The notes under the pieces: generated by a model
Told to the model about the DNA's origin: nothing
Database searches by the model: none
The model's input: the letters and a program-made list of their open reading frames with translations, nothing else
Program-made: the position numbers and the translations under genes
In this document: piece by piece, positions 23,480 through 32,249 of the stretch
Numbering within the stretch: position 1 is the first letter of the stretch
Layout: every line of letters begins with the position of its first letter
Virus record (IMG/VR): IMGVR_UViG_3300049215_000227
Location: 1-64,000 of that record
From: a virus
DNA length: 64,000 nt
Direction: 5' to 3' (one strand)

Positions 23480-25429
23480 CTATAGACTCCAAATGAAGCC
23501 ACCGGCCCCACCATTAGAGTCATCATCGTCGCCGCCACCATCTTCAAGCTCACTAGCCTTTCCTATCTTACCTAACTTAGAACGATCAGGTTCCTGAGTA
23601 TTCATCTGGATACCCTGCGTCATAGCATACTCGACAGGGGTAGGCATTCTATGAAAGTTTCCTTGAGCATCTTGCAGTCCAGCAGCCGTATCATTCAGGC
23701 CACCACCCAAGATAATAGTAGTTTTACCAAAGAGCAATGTCATTGGGTATCTTAAGGCGTCAATCCAGTGATCGTGCTCAGTATCAGGATCGTCAGTTAT
23801 GTTGCCTGCTGCGTCCGCTTTATAGTGATAAAGACTGAACTCCTTAACGAGCGGTAAACACATATCCTTCGCAAGGAATAGCTTAGCTTCAGTAGAACCT
23901 GGAATCTTTAAGAACTTCTTGATGACCTGAATACCGGCCATGATCTCACCCTTGTCCTGGTTGGCAACAGGGAGACCTGCCTTCTGCATCTCAAGGATAG
24001 CACCTTGGTCGGCGGCGTCAGGAACGTAGAGTTGGCAGCGATACATGGTGTGATACTTAGTTTTTATGTGATGAATCCATGTAGGCGTGCTGATTTGGGT
24101 CATGCCGTCAGTCTTAACCACGTATATGTTTTCTCTGGCGTCTACAAAGAAGAACACAACTGTGTTAGGTGAAGAGAAACCCCAGTCGATGCCGGCGTAG
24201 CAAGGAAGTCTAAGTTCGTGGCACTTCTTGACGAATATGTCGTGCGTGCATTCGCCTGGAAATTCTTTGCCTACGAGAAGTTGCCACATCTCATTCCAAG
24301 TCTTAACGTGGATCCTCTCCTCAAACTCGCGGAAGATGATGCCTTCGACAGAGGGCTTCAGATTCATGAGCTGAGCCAAAGCCCAATCCGCACCTTCGGC
24401 GCGAACCTTTTGGATCATCTCGTTGAGAGTCTTAAGCATCGGTGAGGTAGAGGTTTGCTTCTTAGCATCTGTTAAGCAGATAGAGAAGAGTGGGCATTTA
24501 GCGCACCCATCAAACCCCTTATGATGAACGTACTCCTTCTGCTTATTCTTCTCTTTCTTAAGAAACTGTTCCTCAGTAAGAACTTCAAGCTTTTCCTGAT
24601 TGACATACAGATCGATCTCTTTGGTACCAGACCTGCTGTCAGGGCAGCGCTCAGTAAACTCGAACGCGGTCCAGCGACGAGCGACGCGCGTCTTGTCTGC
24701 AGTTCCCTCAATCTCCTCGAGCTTCTGGTTCATGAGACCGTAACGAGACTTACGCGTAGAGATACCTACACGAAGAGCCTTCTTACCACTCTTAGAGTCG
24801 AGCATGCCTGAGATTTCTTTGAACGCCTTGACGCCTTCACCAGAAACCGTATCAATCTCGTCGACCACGACTAGGGGAACGTGAGGTCCGTTACATGCCT
24901 TAAGAGTACACGGAAGAACTTCAAGAGTGACCTTATCGTGTCCGACATTGAAGATAGACTTGGACATGTTAGCCTTCTCCAGGATACGAAGATCTTCTGG
25001 AATATCAGGAGGAAGGACTATGGGTTTCAGCTTGCGGTTATAAAGGAAGTTCTTCTGGTACGCATAGCAGCGCTCAGCTTGGTTCTGGATGGCGCCGACG
25101 TGAACGACGTCACGCTTGTCGTGGAGAAGGATCATCAGCTCAGCGATAGCCATGCCGAGAGTCTTACCAGATCCTCGTCCTGCAACGAAGAGAAGCTCTT
25201 GAATATTGTCTGGGTTCTGACCCAAGACGCAGATGCGATACACTTCCCAGATAACGTCTAGGGGATTGGTGTCTGAGTAGCGGGAAACAGTAACGTCTGG
25301 GAGCTCCGTAATGCCGCTCGGCCCCAGATGGTACTTGATCCAGTTCTTTAATTCTTGTCTAGTTTTGCAAGGTGTTAAGAGCAGCTTCTTCTGCTGCTCA
25401 AAAGTCAACTTACTGGTCGCTTTGCTCAT
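23480..25429 (-). CDS. terL: Terminase large subunit
   Basis: 649 residues. ATPase: Walker A GRGSGKTLGMA and Walker B LVVVDEIDTVSG. A Cys cluster (CAKCPLFSICLTD) lies between the ATPase and nuclease parts and may bind metal. The nuclease starts at CYAGIDWGFSSPNTVVFF (RNase H-like Asp), with a later Asp in EHDHWIDALRY. It cuts and pumps DNA into the head through the portal. Its start overlaps the TerS-like gene by 20 bp. It ends in TAG. Confidence 0.93.
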   Translation of the reverse strand: MSKATSKLTFEQQKKLLLTPCKTRQELKNWIKYHLGPSGITELPDVTVSRYSDTNPLDVIWEVYRICVLGQNPDNIQELLFVAGRGSGKTLGMAIAELMILLHDKRDVVHVGAIQNQAERCYAYQKNFLYNRKLKPIVLPPDIPEDLRILEKANMSKSIFNVGHDKVTLEVLPCTLKACNGPHVPLVVVDEIDTVSGEGVKAFKEISGMLDSKSGKKALRVGISTRKSRYGLMNQKLEEIEGTADKTRVARRWTAFEFTERCPDSRSGTKEIDLYVNQEKLEVLTEEQFLKKEKNKQKEYVHHKGFDGCAKCPLFSICLTDAKKQTSTSPMLKTLNEMIQKVRAEGADWALAQLMNLKPSVEGIIFREFEERIHVKTWNEMWQLLVGKEFPGECTHDIFVKKCHELRLPCYAGIDWGFSSPNTVVFFFVDARENIYVVKTDGMTQISTPTWIHHIKTKYHTMYRCQLYVPDAADQGAILEMQKAGLPVANQDKGEIMAGIQVIKKFLKIPGSTEAKLFLAKDMCLPLVKEFSLYHYKADAAGNITDDPDTEHDHWIDALRYPMTLLFGKTTIILGGGLNDTAAGLQDAQGNFHRMPTPVEYAMTQGIQMNTQEPDRSKLGKIGKASELEDGGGDDDDSNGGAGGFIWSL

Positions 25430-26036
25430 TGCCGCCTACAACCTGAGCCAACAGAGTTCCTGCGTCTGTCTCTTCAGGCTTTTCCTCTTCTTTTTTGGGC
25501 TGCGGCGGGGAGAGAGCTTCGAACATCGGAGATCTCTTATCTTTAGCTGCAGGCGTAGCTCCCGAGACAATCTTATACAGGGTCTCTGCTACGTCCTTAT
25601 ATTCTTTCACACTCTCGATGCGCAACGTTGGTTTTGGGTTGTTCACCGGGTCTTGACAATATTTTATCATAGTCTCAAGATGTTCGGCATTAGTTACCGA
25701 CATCATGGCCGTAAGGAAGTCAACTTGCTCAAGAACTGACTTAACAACCTTAGCGCGAACCCTGTCTTGCAGGGTGTGCATCATCTTGTCACGGTCGTAG
25801 GCCCAACGACGAAGGGACGCAGTAAGGGCAATTTGACCTAGTTCGTATTGAGGAAACTGTTGGGCGATTTTAGGTAGTGATTCGCCGAGTAGATACAGTT
25901 CGAAGAGTTTAGCTGCTTCAAGTTCTTTAAGTGCACCTGCAGTTTTATGCTTTCTTAGGTATTTTTCAGCTAGCTTAATTTCCTCTTCGCTTAACCCGTA
26001 TCTCTCTTCATCCGTGAGTCTTTTCTTTAACGCCAT
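25410..26036 (-). CDS. Terminase small subunit-like protein
   Basis: 208 residues from ATG 26036, preferred over an upstream ATG because GGGAAG precedes it. Residues about 25-85 are helical with an HTH-like AAKLFELYLLGESLPKIAQQFPQYELGQIA. The middle is helical (AKVVKSVLEQVDFLTAMMSV) and the end is a Pro/Glu tail. Position directly upstream of and overlapping TerL is that of DNA-recognising small terminases. The family is not proven. Confidence 0.6.
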   Translation of the reverse strand: MALKKRLTDEERYGLSEEEIKLAEKYLRKHKTAGALKELEAAKLFELYLLGESLPKIAQQFPQYELGQIALTASLRRWAYDRDKMMHTLQDRVRAKVVKSVLEQVDFLTAMMSVTNAEHLETMIKYCQDPVNNPKPTLRIESVKEYKDVAETLYKIVSGATPAAKDKRSPMFEALSPPQPKKEEEKPEETDAGTLLAQVVGGNEQSDQ

Positions 26037-26409
26037 ATAATTCTTCCCAGCAATCATTCTCTCTCACTATGGAGATGACCTGCTTTATCCTTATCTCGCT
26101 GATACCTTTATACCCGCTCACTTCGGTCACCGATAGACCTAGGGCTAACAAGCATATCACGGACTGCTCTATGTCGCTAAAGTTACTTAGCAACCTTTGA
26201 AACTTTTCTGAAGGTGGGTTATTAAATACGTGCCAGAGGAGGTGCGCGATCTCGCGATCGGCTGCGTACGCTTTATTTGACTTGTTTAAGTAAGCGACGA
26301 ATGAGGACGGAGGGTTTCCACTTAGATAGTGCACCCAGAGATCTTGTCTTTGATCTTCGTTATCAGTCAGACTGTTGATTAGGCTGCTGATCAGCTTCGC
26401 CGGATCCAC
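26008..26409 (-). CDS. HTH protein (sigma-4/LuxR-like)
   Basis: 133 residues from a GTG at 26409 with GGAG six bases upstream; a longer TTG start at 26448 is possible. The C-terminal half reads SDIEQSVICLLALGLSVTEVSGYKGISEIRIKQVISIVREN, a helix-turn-helix of the sigma region 4/LuxR type. It may regulate late transcription or take part in packaging, being just before the TerS-like gene. It overlaps both neighbours. Confidence 0.5.
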   Translation of the reverse strand: MDPAKLISSLINSLTDNEDQRQDLWVHYLSGNPPSSFVAYLNKSNKAYAADREIAHLLWHVFNNPPSEKFQRLLSNFSDIEQSVICLLALGLSVTEVSGYKGISEIRIKQVISIVRENDCWEELYGVKEKTHG

Positions 26410-26821
26410 CTTCGACTCCAATACTATCTGTATATGCGTCGAAGTCAACCAGCGTCATCTTTGCTATCCAATTTGGACCGCAAAAACCTTTGACAAAAGA
26501 ATCAAGCATCTGAAGGAAGTCTAAACTTCCTTCTTTCTTCAAGAAGCGCTTGAATCTCCACAGGCCGAACAGCGACTTAGCAGTGGAGAGCTTCTTGTAA
26601 GTATCGACCTTCTTGAGGAGGTCCTTATTGATGTAAATAACATAATCAACAACCTTATCCTCAGGACGGATCTTAACTTCTACGGCTTGTACGTCCGTAT
26701 GAACAATTGAACCATAGAAGAACAACTGGTTCTTGACAGAATCCGGCACGAGACCGTTGTTTAACAACCATCTCTGCGTATCTACCATATCTGTAAGAGA
26801 AAGTCTCTCTTGCTGATCCAT
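26363..26821 (-). CDS. Hypothetical protein
   Basis: 152 residues. A small domain (VHTDVQAVEVKIRPEDKVVDYVIYINKDLLKKV) is followed by helices (SLFGLWRFKRFLKK) and a Gln/Gly/Ser tail ending QQPNQQSD. No family is recognised. It has its own promoter and a good AAGGAG site, and opens the packaging gene run toward TerL. Confidence 0.6.
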   Translation of the reverse strand: MDQQERLSLTDMVDTQRWLLNNGLVPDSVKNQLFFYGSIVHTDVQAVEVKIRPEDKVVDYVIYINKDLLKKVDTYKKLSTAKSLFGLWRFKRFLKKEGSLDFLQMLDSFVKGFCGPNWIAKMTLVDFDAYTDSIGVEGGSGEADQQPNQQSD

Positions 26822-26854
26822 TGTTACTCCTTGGTGCTATCCACCATTAAAACT

Positions 26855-26860
26855 ATTATA
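26855..26860 (-). promoter_or_regulatory. -10 box for the packaging genes
   Basis: Minus strand CCTGGTATAATAG, about 33 bases before the ATG at 26821, with an ordinary leader holding AAGGAG. It is a contrast case to the leaderless promoters. Confidence 0.55.
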
Positions 26861-26875
26861 CCAGGTGGATAACTC

Positions 26876-27904
26876 TTAATTTGCAAGTCTAGACTCGCTT
26901 AAAATAGCTTTCGCTTGCTTTAATAACTCATCTTTATCAAGTGAACCAGAGTAAACTTTAACCACGTACTCTGATAGAATATGTTCCATCGACTTCGCCT
27001 CAATGGAGACCTTTTTCTTCTCCTTATCGACGAACTTCGTCTTCACCTTCACATCAACATCGGCAACAGCATTAAGATACCTAGCAGATCCAAGGTAACC
27101 AACTACTTCTGCTTGAGGACCTTCGATTTCTATTACCCAATGATCCTTGCTACCCTTAACTTCTTGTTCTACTAAGGATTGTGCTTCTTCGATAGTTGAA
27201 TGCTCTGATACCACGAGTACCAATCTGCGCCACGTTGGCAGCGGAGTTGGATGAAAGGTCTCTGCGTACGTAGCCATATCAAAGATGGAGATTCCTTTGA
27301 CTTGGTCAACGTCTGAAGCAGACTGACTAAATGGAGAGCCGACATATATGATGTCACATCGTCCCTCCCCGACCAACCGCTGTCGCTTATGGATGTGCCC
27401 TGAGATGACAAGTTGACAAGAACCAAGGCGTCCTGGATCGACGCCCGTTGTGTCCCGGATAGGGCCATAATCTGCTCCTAAAAAGGTTTGATGAGCTACT
27501 ACAACAGGAAGAGTGTTGTTTGGAAACTTGGCGCCGTCGTGCTGATAGGGAACGAAGGTCATGTCAAAGAGATTAGTAACCTCGTCGATCACATAAAAGT
27601 TTTTGATCTTGCCCTTAAAGGGAAGCATCGCATGATAGCGACTATCGTTGGGCTTATACATGTCGTGATTGCCAACGAGATAGACATAGGGAATATTGAG
27701 ACTGAGCACGTGATAGACGTGCTTCATGAACTCAACTAGAACCTCAGAACGCAGCACTGCATGAGTATCAAACGTATCGCCAAGATTGACGACAAGATCC
27801 GGCTTCTCCCTCTCGATGAGCTGGTTGAGCCAGGTCAGGAAGCGAGTAGCTAGGTCAAAGCGATTGATCTTAAGGTGAGGATCACCGATGAAAAGTACCT
27901 TCAT
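26876..27904 (-). CDS. sbcD: SbcD/gp47-like DNA repair nuclease subunit
   Basis: 342 residues. Metallophosphoesterase motifs are complete: GDPHLKINRF, LGDTFDTH, YLVGNHDMY and SGHIHKRQ. A C-terminal capping domain follows. With SbcC (38169) it forms the Mre11/Rad50-type complex that trims DNA ends and feeds recombination-dependent replication, as gp47/gp46 do in T4. The partner is encoded about 10 kb away and not adjacent. The stop/start overlap with the gene upstream (ATGA) shows coupling. Confidence 0.9.
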   Translation of the reverse strand: MKVLFIGDPHLKINRFDLATRFLTWLNQLIEREKPDLVVNLGDTFDTHAVLRSEVLVEFMKHVYHVLSLNIPYVYLVGNHDMYKPNDSRYHAMLPFKGKIKNFYVIDEVTNLFDMTFVPYQHDGAKFPNNTLPVVVAHQTFLGADYGPIRDTTGVDPGRLGSCQLVISGHIHKRQRLVGEGRCDIIYVGSPFSQSASDVDQVKGISIFDMATYAETFHPTPLPTWRRLVLVVSEHSTIEEAQSLVEQEVKGSKDHWVIEIEGPQAEVVGYLGSARYLNAVADVDVKVKTKFVDKEKKKVSIEAKSMEHILSEYVVKVYSGSLDKDELLKQAKAILSESRLAN

Positions 27905-28281
27905 TCCTTCTCACAATCCTTCAAGACAACTTCCTCGAAGATCTTATCTACGTCATAGCGCTCAAAATCTTCTTCATCGCCAATCATGAATAGCTTAGCA
28001 TCAGATGCCCAAGGCATGATCTGTATGCCCAGAGGACCTACAGCTGTCCAAATCTGCAAGATATTTGTGCCAGGAACAACTTGAGGAGGACCGTATATAT
28101 TTAACGACGCGACCCACATATGGTAGATGCGTACGTTGATGAAGACATATTTAGGTAGAACTTTTGGCTTCTTTTGAGCGACCAATAAAGCTAGTTGACT
28201 AACTTCTTCAAATGTCGGAATGTCAGAAACGGTCTGAAAGTTTATCTCTTCGCCGTTTGCTAGGTAATACTGGATGTGCAT
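27901..28281 (-). CDS. Hypothetical protein
   Basis: 126 residues from ATG 28281; a GTG at 28326 is an alternative. Beta-rich start (MHIQYYLANGEEINFQTVSDIPTFEEV), then FINVRIYHMWVASLNIYGPPQVVPGTNIL and an acidic end. No family is recognised. It sits between two metallophosphoesterase genes with short overlaps, in the recombination block. Confidence 0.55.
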   Translation of the reverse strand: MHIQYYLANGEEINFQTVSDIPTFEEVSQLALLVAQKKPKVLPKYVFINVRIYHMWVASLNIYGPPQVVPGTNILQIWTAVGPLGIQIMPWASDAKLFMIGDEEDFERYDVDKIFEEVVLKDCEKE

Positions 28282-28847
28282 ATGATCTTCTCTATCTCCG
28301 TGATAGGTACCGGAGTGAAGTTCCACTGATCCACGCCGACGTTGATCATTTTACCCACGACCTTCCATTTCTCGTGAACATGGCCGCAGATGAGCCATCT
28401 ACCGTCATCTTTAGGTCGCCACTTCTCATACTTATCGTCACCAGGATGCATGAAGACATAGGGATGATGGCAGAGATTTACGGTTGCTACGCCGGGAATA
28501 TCTAGCGTCGTTTGCTCCGGTAAGACCGTCCAGCCGTGCTGCTCGTAGTAGGCTTTCCACTTGGCGCGGTTCTCTTCACTTCGCCCCTTCTTGTGATATG
28601 AGTGGCAGAAGTCATGGTTTCCAGGCACCAGTAGCTTAGTGCCGTTGAGTCGCGGAGTGTAAACTTCAACGGCTCTGGCAGCAAGGCTAAAGTCGCCCAA
28701 ACAGTAGACGGTATCATCTGGGGTTACTACCTTGTTCCAATTACTGATCATCGCCTCGTTCATCTCTTCCACTGAGGCGAACGGGCGATTACAGTAATTT
28801 ATGACATTTGCATGCCAATAGTGAGGATCAGATGTGAAATAGATCAC
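28260..28847 (-). CDS. Metallophosphoesterase
   Basis: 195 residues of the calcineurin-like fold: FTSDPHYWHANV, YCLGDFSLAARAV, LVPGNHDFCH, NLCHHPYV and ICGHVHEKW carry the five metal-binding motifs. The short single-domain size and DPHYWHANVI start resemble small phage and bacterial phosphatases acting on nucleotides or RNA rather than SbcD. The substrate is unknown. It ends in TAG and follows the recombinase gene directly. Confidence 0.85.
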   Translation of the reverse strand: MIYFTSDPHYWHANVINYCNRPFASVEEMNEAMISNWNKVVTPDDTVYCLGDFSLAARAVEVYTPRLNGTKLLVPGNHDFCHSYHKKGRSEENRAKWKAYYEQHGWTVLPEQTTLDIPGVATVNLCHHPYVFMHPGDDKYEKWRPKDDGRWLICGHVHEKWKVVGKMINVGVDQWNFTPVPITEIEKIICTSSIT

Positions 28848-29960
28848 TTAGTCTCCGAGATCGATGTTGATGACATCAGCAGTATCATCAGCAACAATCC
28901 CGTTTGCATCAACGGAAACATCAGCGTCTTTATAGGCATAGCAAGCTTCCAGAATTTCCTCTTGAATCTTCTTGGAAGAAGCCACGAACGCTTTCATGTT
29001 GTCTTCGCCCTTGATCGGATCGTAGTTGCCGAATTGCCACATCATCGTGTTTTCTTTACCAGTATTTGTACTGATCGGATGGAAAACGATGTTCAAGGAC
29101 TTGGCAAGCTCAAAGATCTCGTTAGACGTATCTACAACGCCATGATCATAATCGAACGTGAACTGAGCCACACGAGCAGGAACACCCATGCGGTTCTTCT
29201 TAACCTTGATACGAACCTTGTGACCGCGTTGCTGAGCGCTGCCAGTGATGGTTTCGCCCTTCTCGATGACTCCAGCCTTCGTATCTAGCTTGATGATCTC
29301 AAGCATCAGGTCACCAGCGTGCTTCAACGCCTGACCGTCAGGGAGGACGTATGGATTTCTCAACGCCTTCATTGGGTCAATCTGAATAGAGACTTGCTGA
29401 ATGAAGAAGGTGAGCAGGTGATGCTCAGCAATGACAGGAAGAATGAGCTTGAATGCGCTGGGCAAATAGTTTGCGCCGGTACCACCCATGATCATGTCTG
29501 TGGTTTGCTTCTTGATGTCCTTAGGAAACCTAATTGCACGAACAGAATCGACAACGACAGCTTTGACAGGAGCACCCTCTTGAAGGGCTTCGAGAAGCTC
29601 TCCGCCGATGTAGTCAAAGATCTTAAGTGGATCATTTGACTTGCGAACGATGAGCCTGTTAGGATCACCACCAAGCTTGACAAAGAAGTCAACGTTAAAC
29701 GAGAACTCAGCATCAAACCAGATAGCGATAGCTTCACTATCTCTTCGCTGTAATTCAACAATAGCCATCATTGCTAACATGGACTTGCCGCAGGATTCAG
29801 GTCCGTATAGAACATTGATCTTACCTGGCATGAAGCCACGCTTTGCAGTAGCCCAATTAAGAGACGGAGACCACGCTGGGATTGGAGTTGGTTCGGCACT
29901 CTTTAAGCTAGCCGCGGCCACGCCAAAATCATTGGTCAACTTACTCATCCACTTACTCAT
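28848..29960 (-). CDS. uvsX: RecA/UvsX-family recombinase
   Basis: 370 residues. Walker A GPESCGKSML, a WFDAEFSFN motif after strand 3, Walker B VKAVVVDSV, an L1/L2 region with MGGTGANYLPSAFKLIL and FFIQQVS, and a C-terminal acidic end. It forms filaments on ssDNA for strand exchange. The following genes (a UvsY-like protein, then gp32-like SSB) complete a T4-like recombination set. Start MSKWMSK is at 29960. Confidence 0.9.
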   Translation of the reverse strand: MSKWMSKLTNDFGVAAASLKSAEPTPIPAWSPSLNWATAKRGFMPGKINVLYGPESCGKSMLAMMAIVELQRRDSEAIAIWFDAEFSFNVDFFVKLGGDPNRLIVRKSNDPLKIFDYIGGELLEALQEGAPVKAVVVDSVRAIRFPKDIKKQTTDMIMGGTGANYLPSAFKLILPVIAEHHLLTFFIQQVSIQIDPMKALRNPYVLPDGQALKHAGDLMLEIIKLDTKAGVIEKGETITGSAQQRGHKVRIKVKKNRMGVPARVAQFTFDYDHGVVDTSNEIFELAKSLNIVFHPISTNTGKENTMMWQFGNYDPIKGEDNMKAFVASSKKIQEEILEACYAYKDADVSVDANGIVADDTADVINIDLGD

Positions 29961-29961
29961 A

Positions 29962-30408
29962 TTACATACCCTCGTACGGAGTCAAATTCTGGTCACCATA
30001 AGCGATCTTCTTGAGATCGTCATGCGCCTGTCTCAGCTGGGAAAGCTTGCTCTTCATCAAGGCAACTAGGGCCTCCGTTTGTGCCCTACGTTCCTTGGCA
30101 GAAAGAACATCTTTGTCTACGCAGACATATTGCTTTCTAGCTTCACTGGTATCTTTGATGCCTCTAGATTCTAGATACTCCTTGGCTCTATCCAAGTAGG
30201 CAATGGCTTCGGCCTCTTCGACCTTAGCCTTTGCCCTAGAATCTTCCTGCATCGCTTTTGCAAGTAGATGAGCAGCTACGTCTTGACCCATGATGTAATC
30301 TTGCAAGTAAACAGGAGCCATCATCTTGTTGATAGATGACAGCTCCTTTATCTTGTTTACATATTGGGCGAGACGAGTGATATCTACCTTTTCGGTTAGA
30401 TCACTCAT
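29962..30408 (-). CDS. UvsY-like recombination mediator (candidate)
   Basis: 148 residues, helical and charged: TRLAQYVNKIKELSSINKMMAPVYL, AIAYLDRAKEYLESRGIKDTSEARKQYV and KLSQLRQAHDDLKKIAYG. The size, helical composition and place between the UvsX-like and SSB genes match recombination mediators that load the recombinase onto SSB-coated DNA. There is no sequence motif that proves it. Confidence 0.5.
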   Translation of the reverse strand: MSDLTEKVDITRLAQYVNKIKELSSINKMMAPVYLQDYIMGQDVAAHLLAKAMQEDSRAKAKVEEAEAIAYLDRAKEYLESRGIKDTSEARKQYVCVDKDVLSAKERRAQTEALVALMKSKLSQLRQAHDDLKKIAYGDQNLTPYEGM

Positions 30409-30416
30409 GGTGTTCC

Positions 30417-31508
30417 TTAGGAGTTAAGGATTCTGTCTGCGGCCGTCATGAAGTCATCGTCCGCCGCAGCCGGTGCACTTCCAGCTTTATTAGCAGCAGA
30501 AAAAGAGCTGCCATTGCCCGCTCTTGTTGCAGCCGCCGCAGATGCTCGAGAATTACCGGATCCACCTTCGGAATCTTCTCCATCGTCGTCTCCGTCGTTA
30601 AGATTCAGCGTCACGCCGCGACCTTGAGTCACACCCGCTGGGCGAGTATTCGTCCTAGCAGTTGCTGCCGCCTTCGCGGTTGGTGCCGTCAACGATGGCT
30701 CAACGTCAAGATCAGCGTCTGGGCAGATCGCGATGATGCCTGGCATGTTAGCTTCAAGAATCTCTTGTAGATCCTCAAACGTCTTGGTTTGATAGATTGC
30801 AGAGAGATCGTACGCCATGTTGTCGTAGTTCTCAACAACGGCCTCAGGGAGAGGAGAGCGATCGTCGACGAACGAAACGCCTCCGTTTGCACCCTTTACC
30901 TTTGTAGAGACCTTCTTGACGTCGTACTCGGTATCGCGGAACTTACCGGTAGCGTTCGAACGAATCACGTCGAACCATACGCCGGAATCATCGTCTGCGC
31001 TATTGAGAGACGTAGGATCTTGGTTGTAGTCTTGGATGTACTGGTTCATCTCAGCCTTCATCTTCTTGTGAGCTGTAGATTTCAGCTCTAGAAGACCGAC
31101 TTCACCGCTCTTGTCAGCAGCGTTGTAGACGTACACGGTCTTAGGAATGAGGTTGCCGATGAGCTCTTGCAAGCCCTTAACACGCTCCTTGATGTCATCT
31201 TCAGATGCGCCAGAAGCCTTCAACTGAGACGTTAAGTCCTCAGCACGCTTCTTAAGCTTGTTGACATAATCAGTAACAGGGCAACGCTTCTCAGAGGTCA
31301 TCGAGGAAGCAAATGGACGAGCGCGACCACTCTCTGGATCAGTAAGACCCCAGATGATCTGCCACTTGCGATAAGGATAGCCGTTTGAGTTTTCGCCGAA
31401 CGGAGGAAGGATGCGATAGACGTTGTGTCCGTCTTTCACCTTGTGTCTTTTCCATTCTTTGCGGGATTTGAGAGAATCGAGATTGAGTTTAATTTTGGAA
31501 TTAGTCAT
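30417..31508 (-). CDS. Single-stranded DNA-binding protein (gp32-like)
   Basis: 363 residues. It starts with a basic N-terminus, then HNVYRILPPFGENSNGYPYRKW, which resembles the gp32 family start. The core includes GVWFDVIRSNATGKFRDTEYDV and the C-terminus is acidic and Gly/Ser-rich (DGDDDGEDSEGG) as in gp32-type proteins, where the tail docks partner proteins. It protects ssDNA during replication and recombination. TATAAT at 31555-31560 and CTGGAG before the ATG give it a normal leader. Confidence 0.8.
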   Translation of the reverse strand: MTNSKIKLNLDSLKSRKEWKRHKVKDGHNVYRILPPFGENSNGYPYRKWQIIWGLTDPESGRARPFASSMTSEKRCPVTDYVNKLKKRAEDLTSQLKASGASEDDIKERVKGLQELIGNLIPKTVYVYNAADKSGEVGLLELKSTAHKKMKAEMNQYIQDYNQDPTSLNSADDDSGVWFDVIRSNATGKFRDTEYDVKKVSTKVKGANGGVSFVDDRSPLPEAVVENYDNMAYDLSAIYQTKTFEDLQEILEANMPGIIAICPDADLDVEPSLTAPTAKAAATARTNTRPAGVTQGRGVTLNLNDGDDDGEDSEGGSGNSRASAAAATRAGNGSSFSAANKAGSAPAAADDDFMTAADRILNS

Positions 31509-31554
31509 ATTTACTCCAGAGGTTATTGTTCAAGGCCATTATTGGCGTACTTCT

Positions 31555-31560
31555 ATTATA
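31555..31560 (-). promoter_or_regulatory. -10 box for the SSB gene
   Basis: Minus strand GTGGTATAATAG, 46 bases before the ATG at 31508, with a leader carrying CTGGAG. Confidence 0.55.
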
Positions 31561-31567
31561 CCACGTT

Positions 31568-31705
31568 TTACCACTCGTCGCCACCCGAGCCGTGATATTC
31601 TTCCATGTGATCGTCTAGACAGTACCCACAAACAGGATCGCTGCAGACGTCACAAACTTCGTTGTCGCCAATAGGCTCGTCGCAGCCAGAACAATTCTCA
31701 TCCAC
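31568..31705 (-). CDS. 45-residue Cys-rich Zn-binding mini-protein
   Basis: Starts at a GTG (31705) nine bases after AGGAGG and overlaps the end of the 169-residue gene by 8 bp. The sequence VDENCSGCDEPIGDNEVCDVC... continues with CGYC and a terminal HMEEYH, giving six Cys in CxxC pairs plus His, enough for one or two Zn sites. It is acidic, so direct DNA binding is less likely than a protein contact. No family is recognised. Confidence 0.6.
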   Translation of the reverse strand: MDENCSGCDEPIGDNEVCDVCSDPVCGYCLDDHMEEYHGSGGDEW

Positions 31706-32207
31706 GATTCTTCGCCTCCTCATTGGTGACAGCAGGCTTGCCAACAGTTTTCTTTGGCTTGCCAGTCATGTAGGACTCGATGTCCTTCTCATCAAGGAGA
31801 TCGAGTCCAGCTTGGTAGAAAGGACCCGTCGAATTAAAGTCACCTACATAGTAGATCAACTTAGTATTGATAGGTCGATTCCTAAGTTCATAATCCAGCA
31901 CCTTATCGAACACGGCTGGATACTCAGTCTTTAAAATTCGAACGATGATGGCTGAAAGGTCGTTGTCGTTCTCGTACGCCAAACCCTCATAGTTGACCAA
32001 ACGGAACTTGAACACGTTCAGCTCCGGATCATACTTCTGACCGATTGCGTTTAGAACCTCGCGAAGATGGTTGATGCCAGTTTGCTTCTTCTTTGGTGCC
32101 TTAGATGCTTGCGATCTGATCTGCTCCAGGAAGGTAGGTTGAGTGATTACGATTTCACCCTTCTCTAACGTTACTGGTGCTTCTTTAACTACGACGAATT
32201 TTGCCAT
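31698..32207 (-). CDS. Hypothetical protein in the replication block
   Basis: 169 residues. Basic linker (QASKAPKKKQTGIN), then HLREVLNAIGQKYDPELNVFKFRLVNYEGLAYENDNDLSAIIVRIL and a C-terminal Lys/Pro-rich end. No family is recognised. It follows DnaE, is in the same frame, and is separated from it by amber codons only (see findings). CAGGAG lies before the ATG. Confidence 0.65.
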   Translation of the reverse strand: MAKFVVVKEAPVTLEKGEIVITQPTFLEQIRSQASKAPKKKQTGINHLREVLNAIGQKYDPELNVFKFRLVNYEGLAYENDNDLSAIIVRILKTEYPAVFDKVLDYELRNRPINTKLIYYVGDFNSTGPFYQAGLDLLDEKDIESYMTGKPKKTVGKPAVTNEEAKNRG

Positions 32208-32249
32208 CTTGTTCTCCTGTCGGTATGGTACCTACGATTGTTTTTGAGG

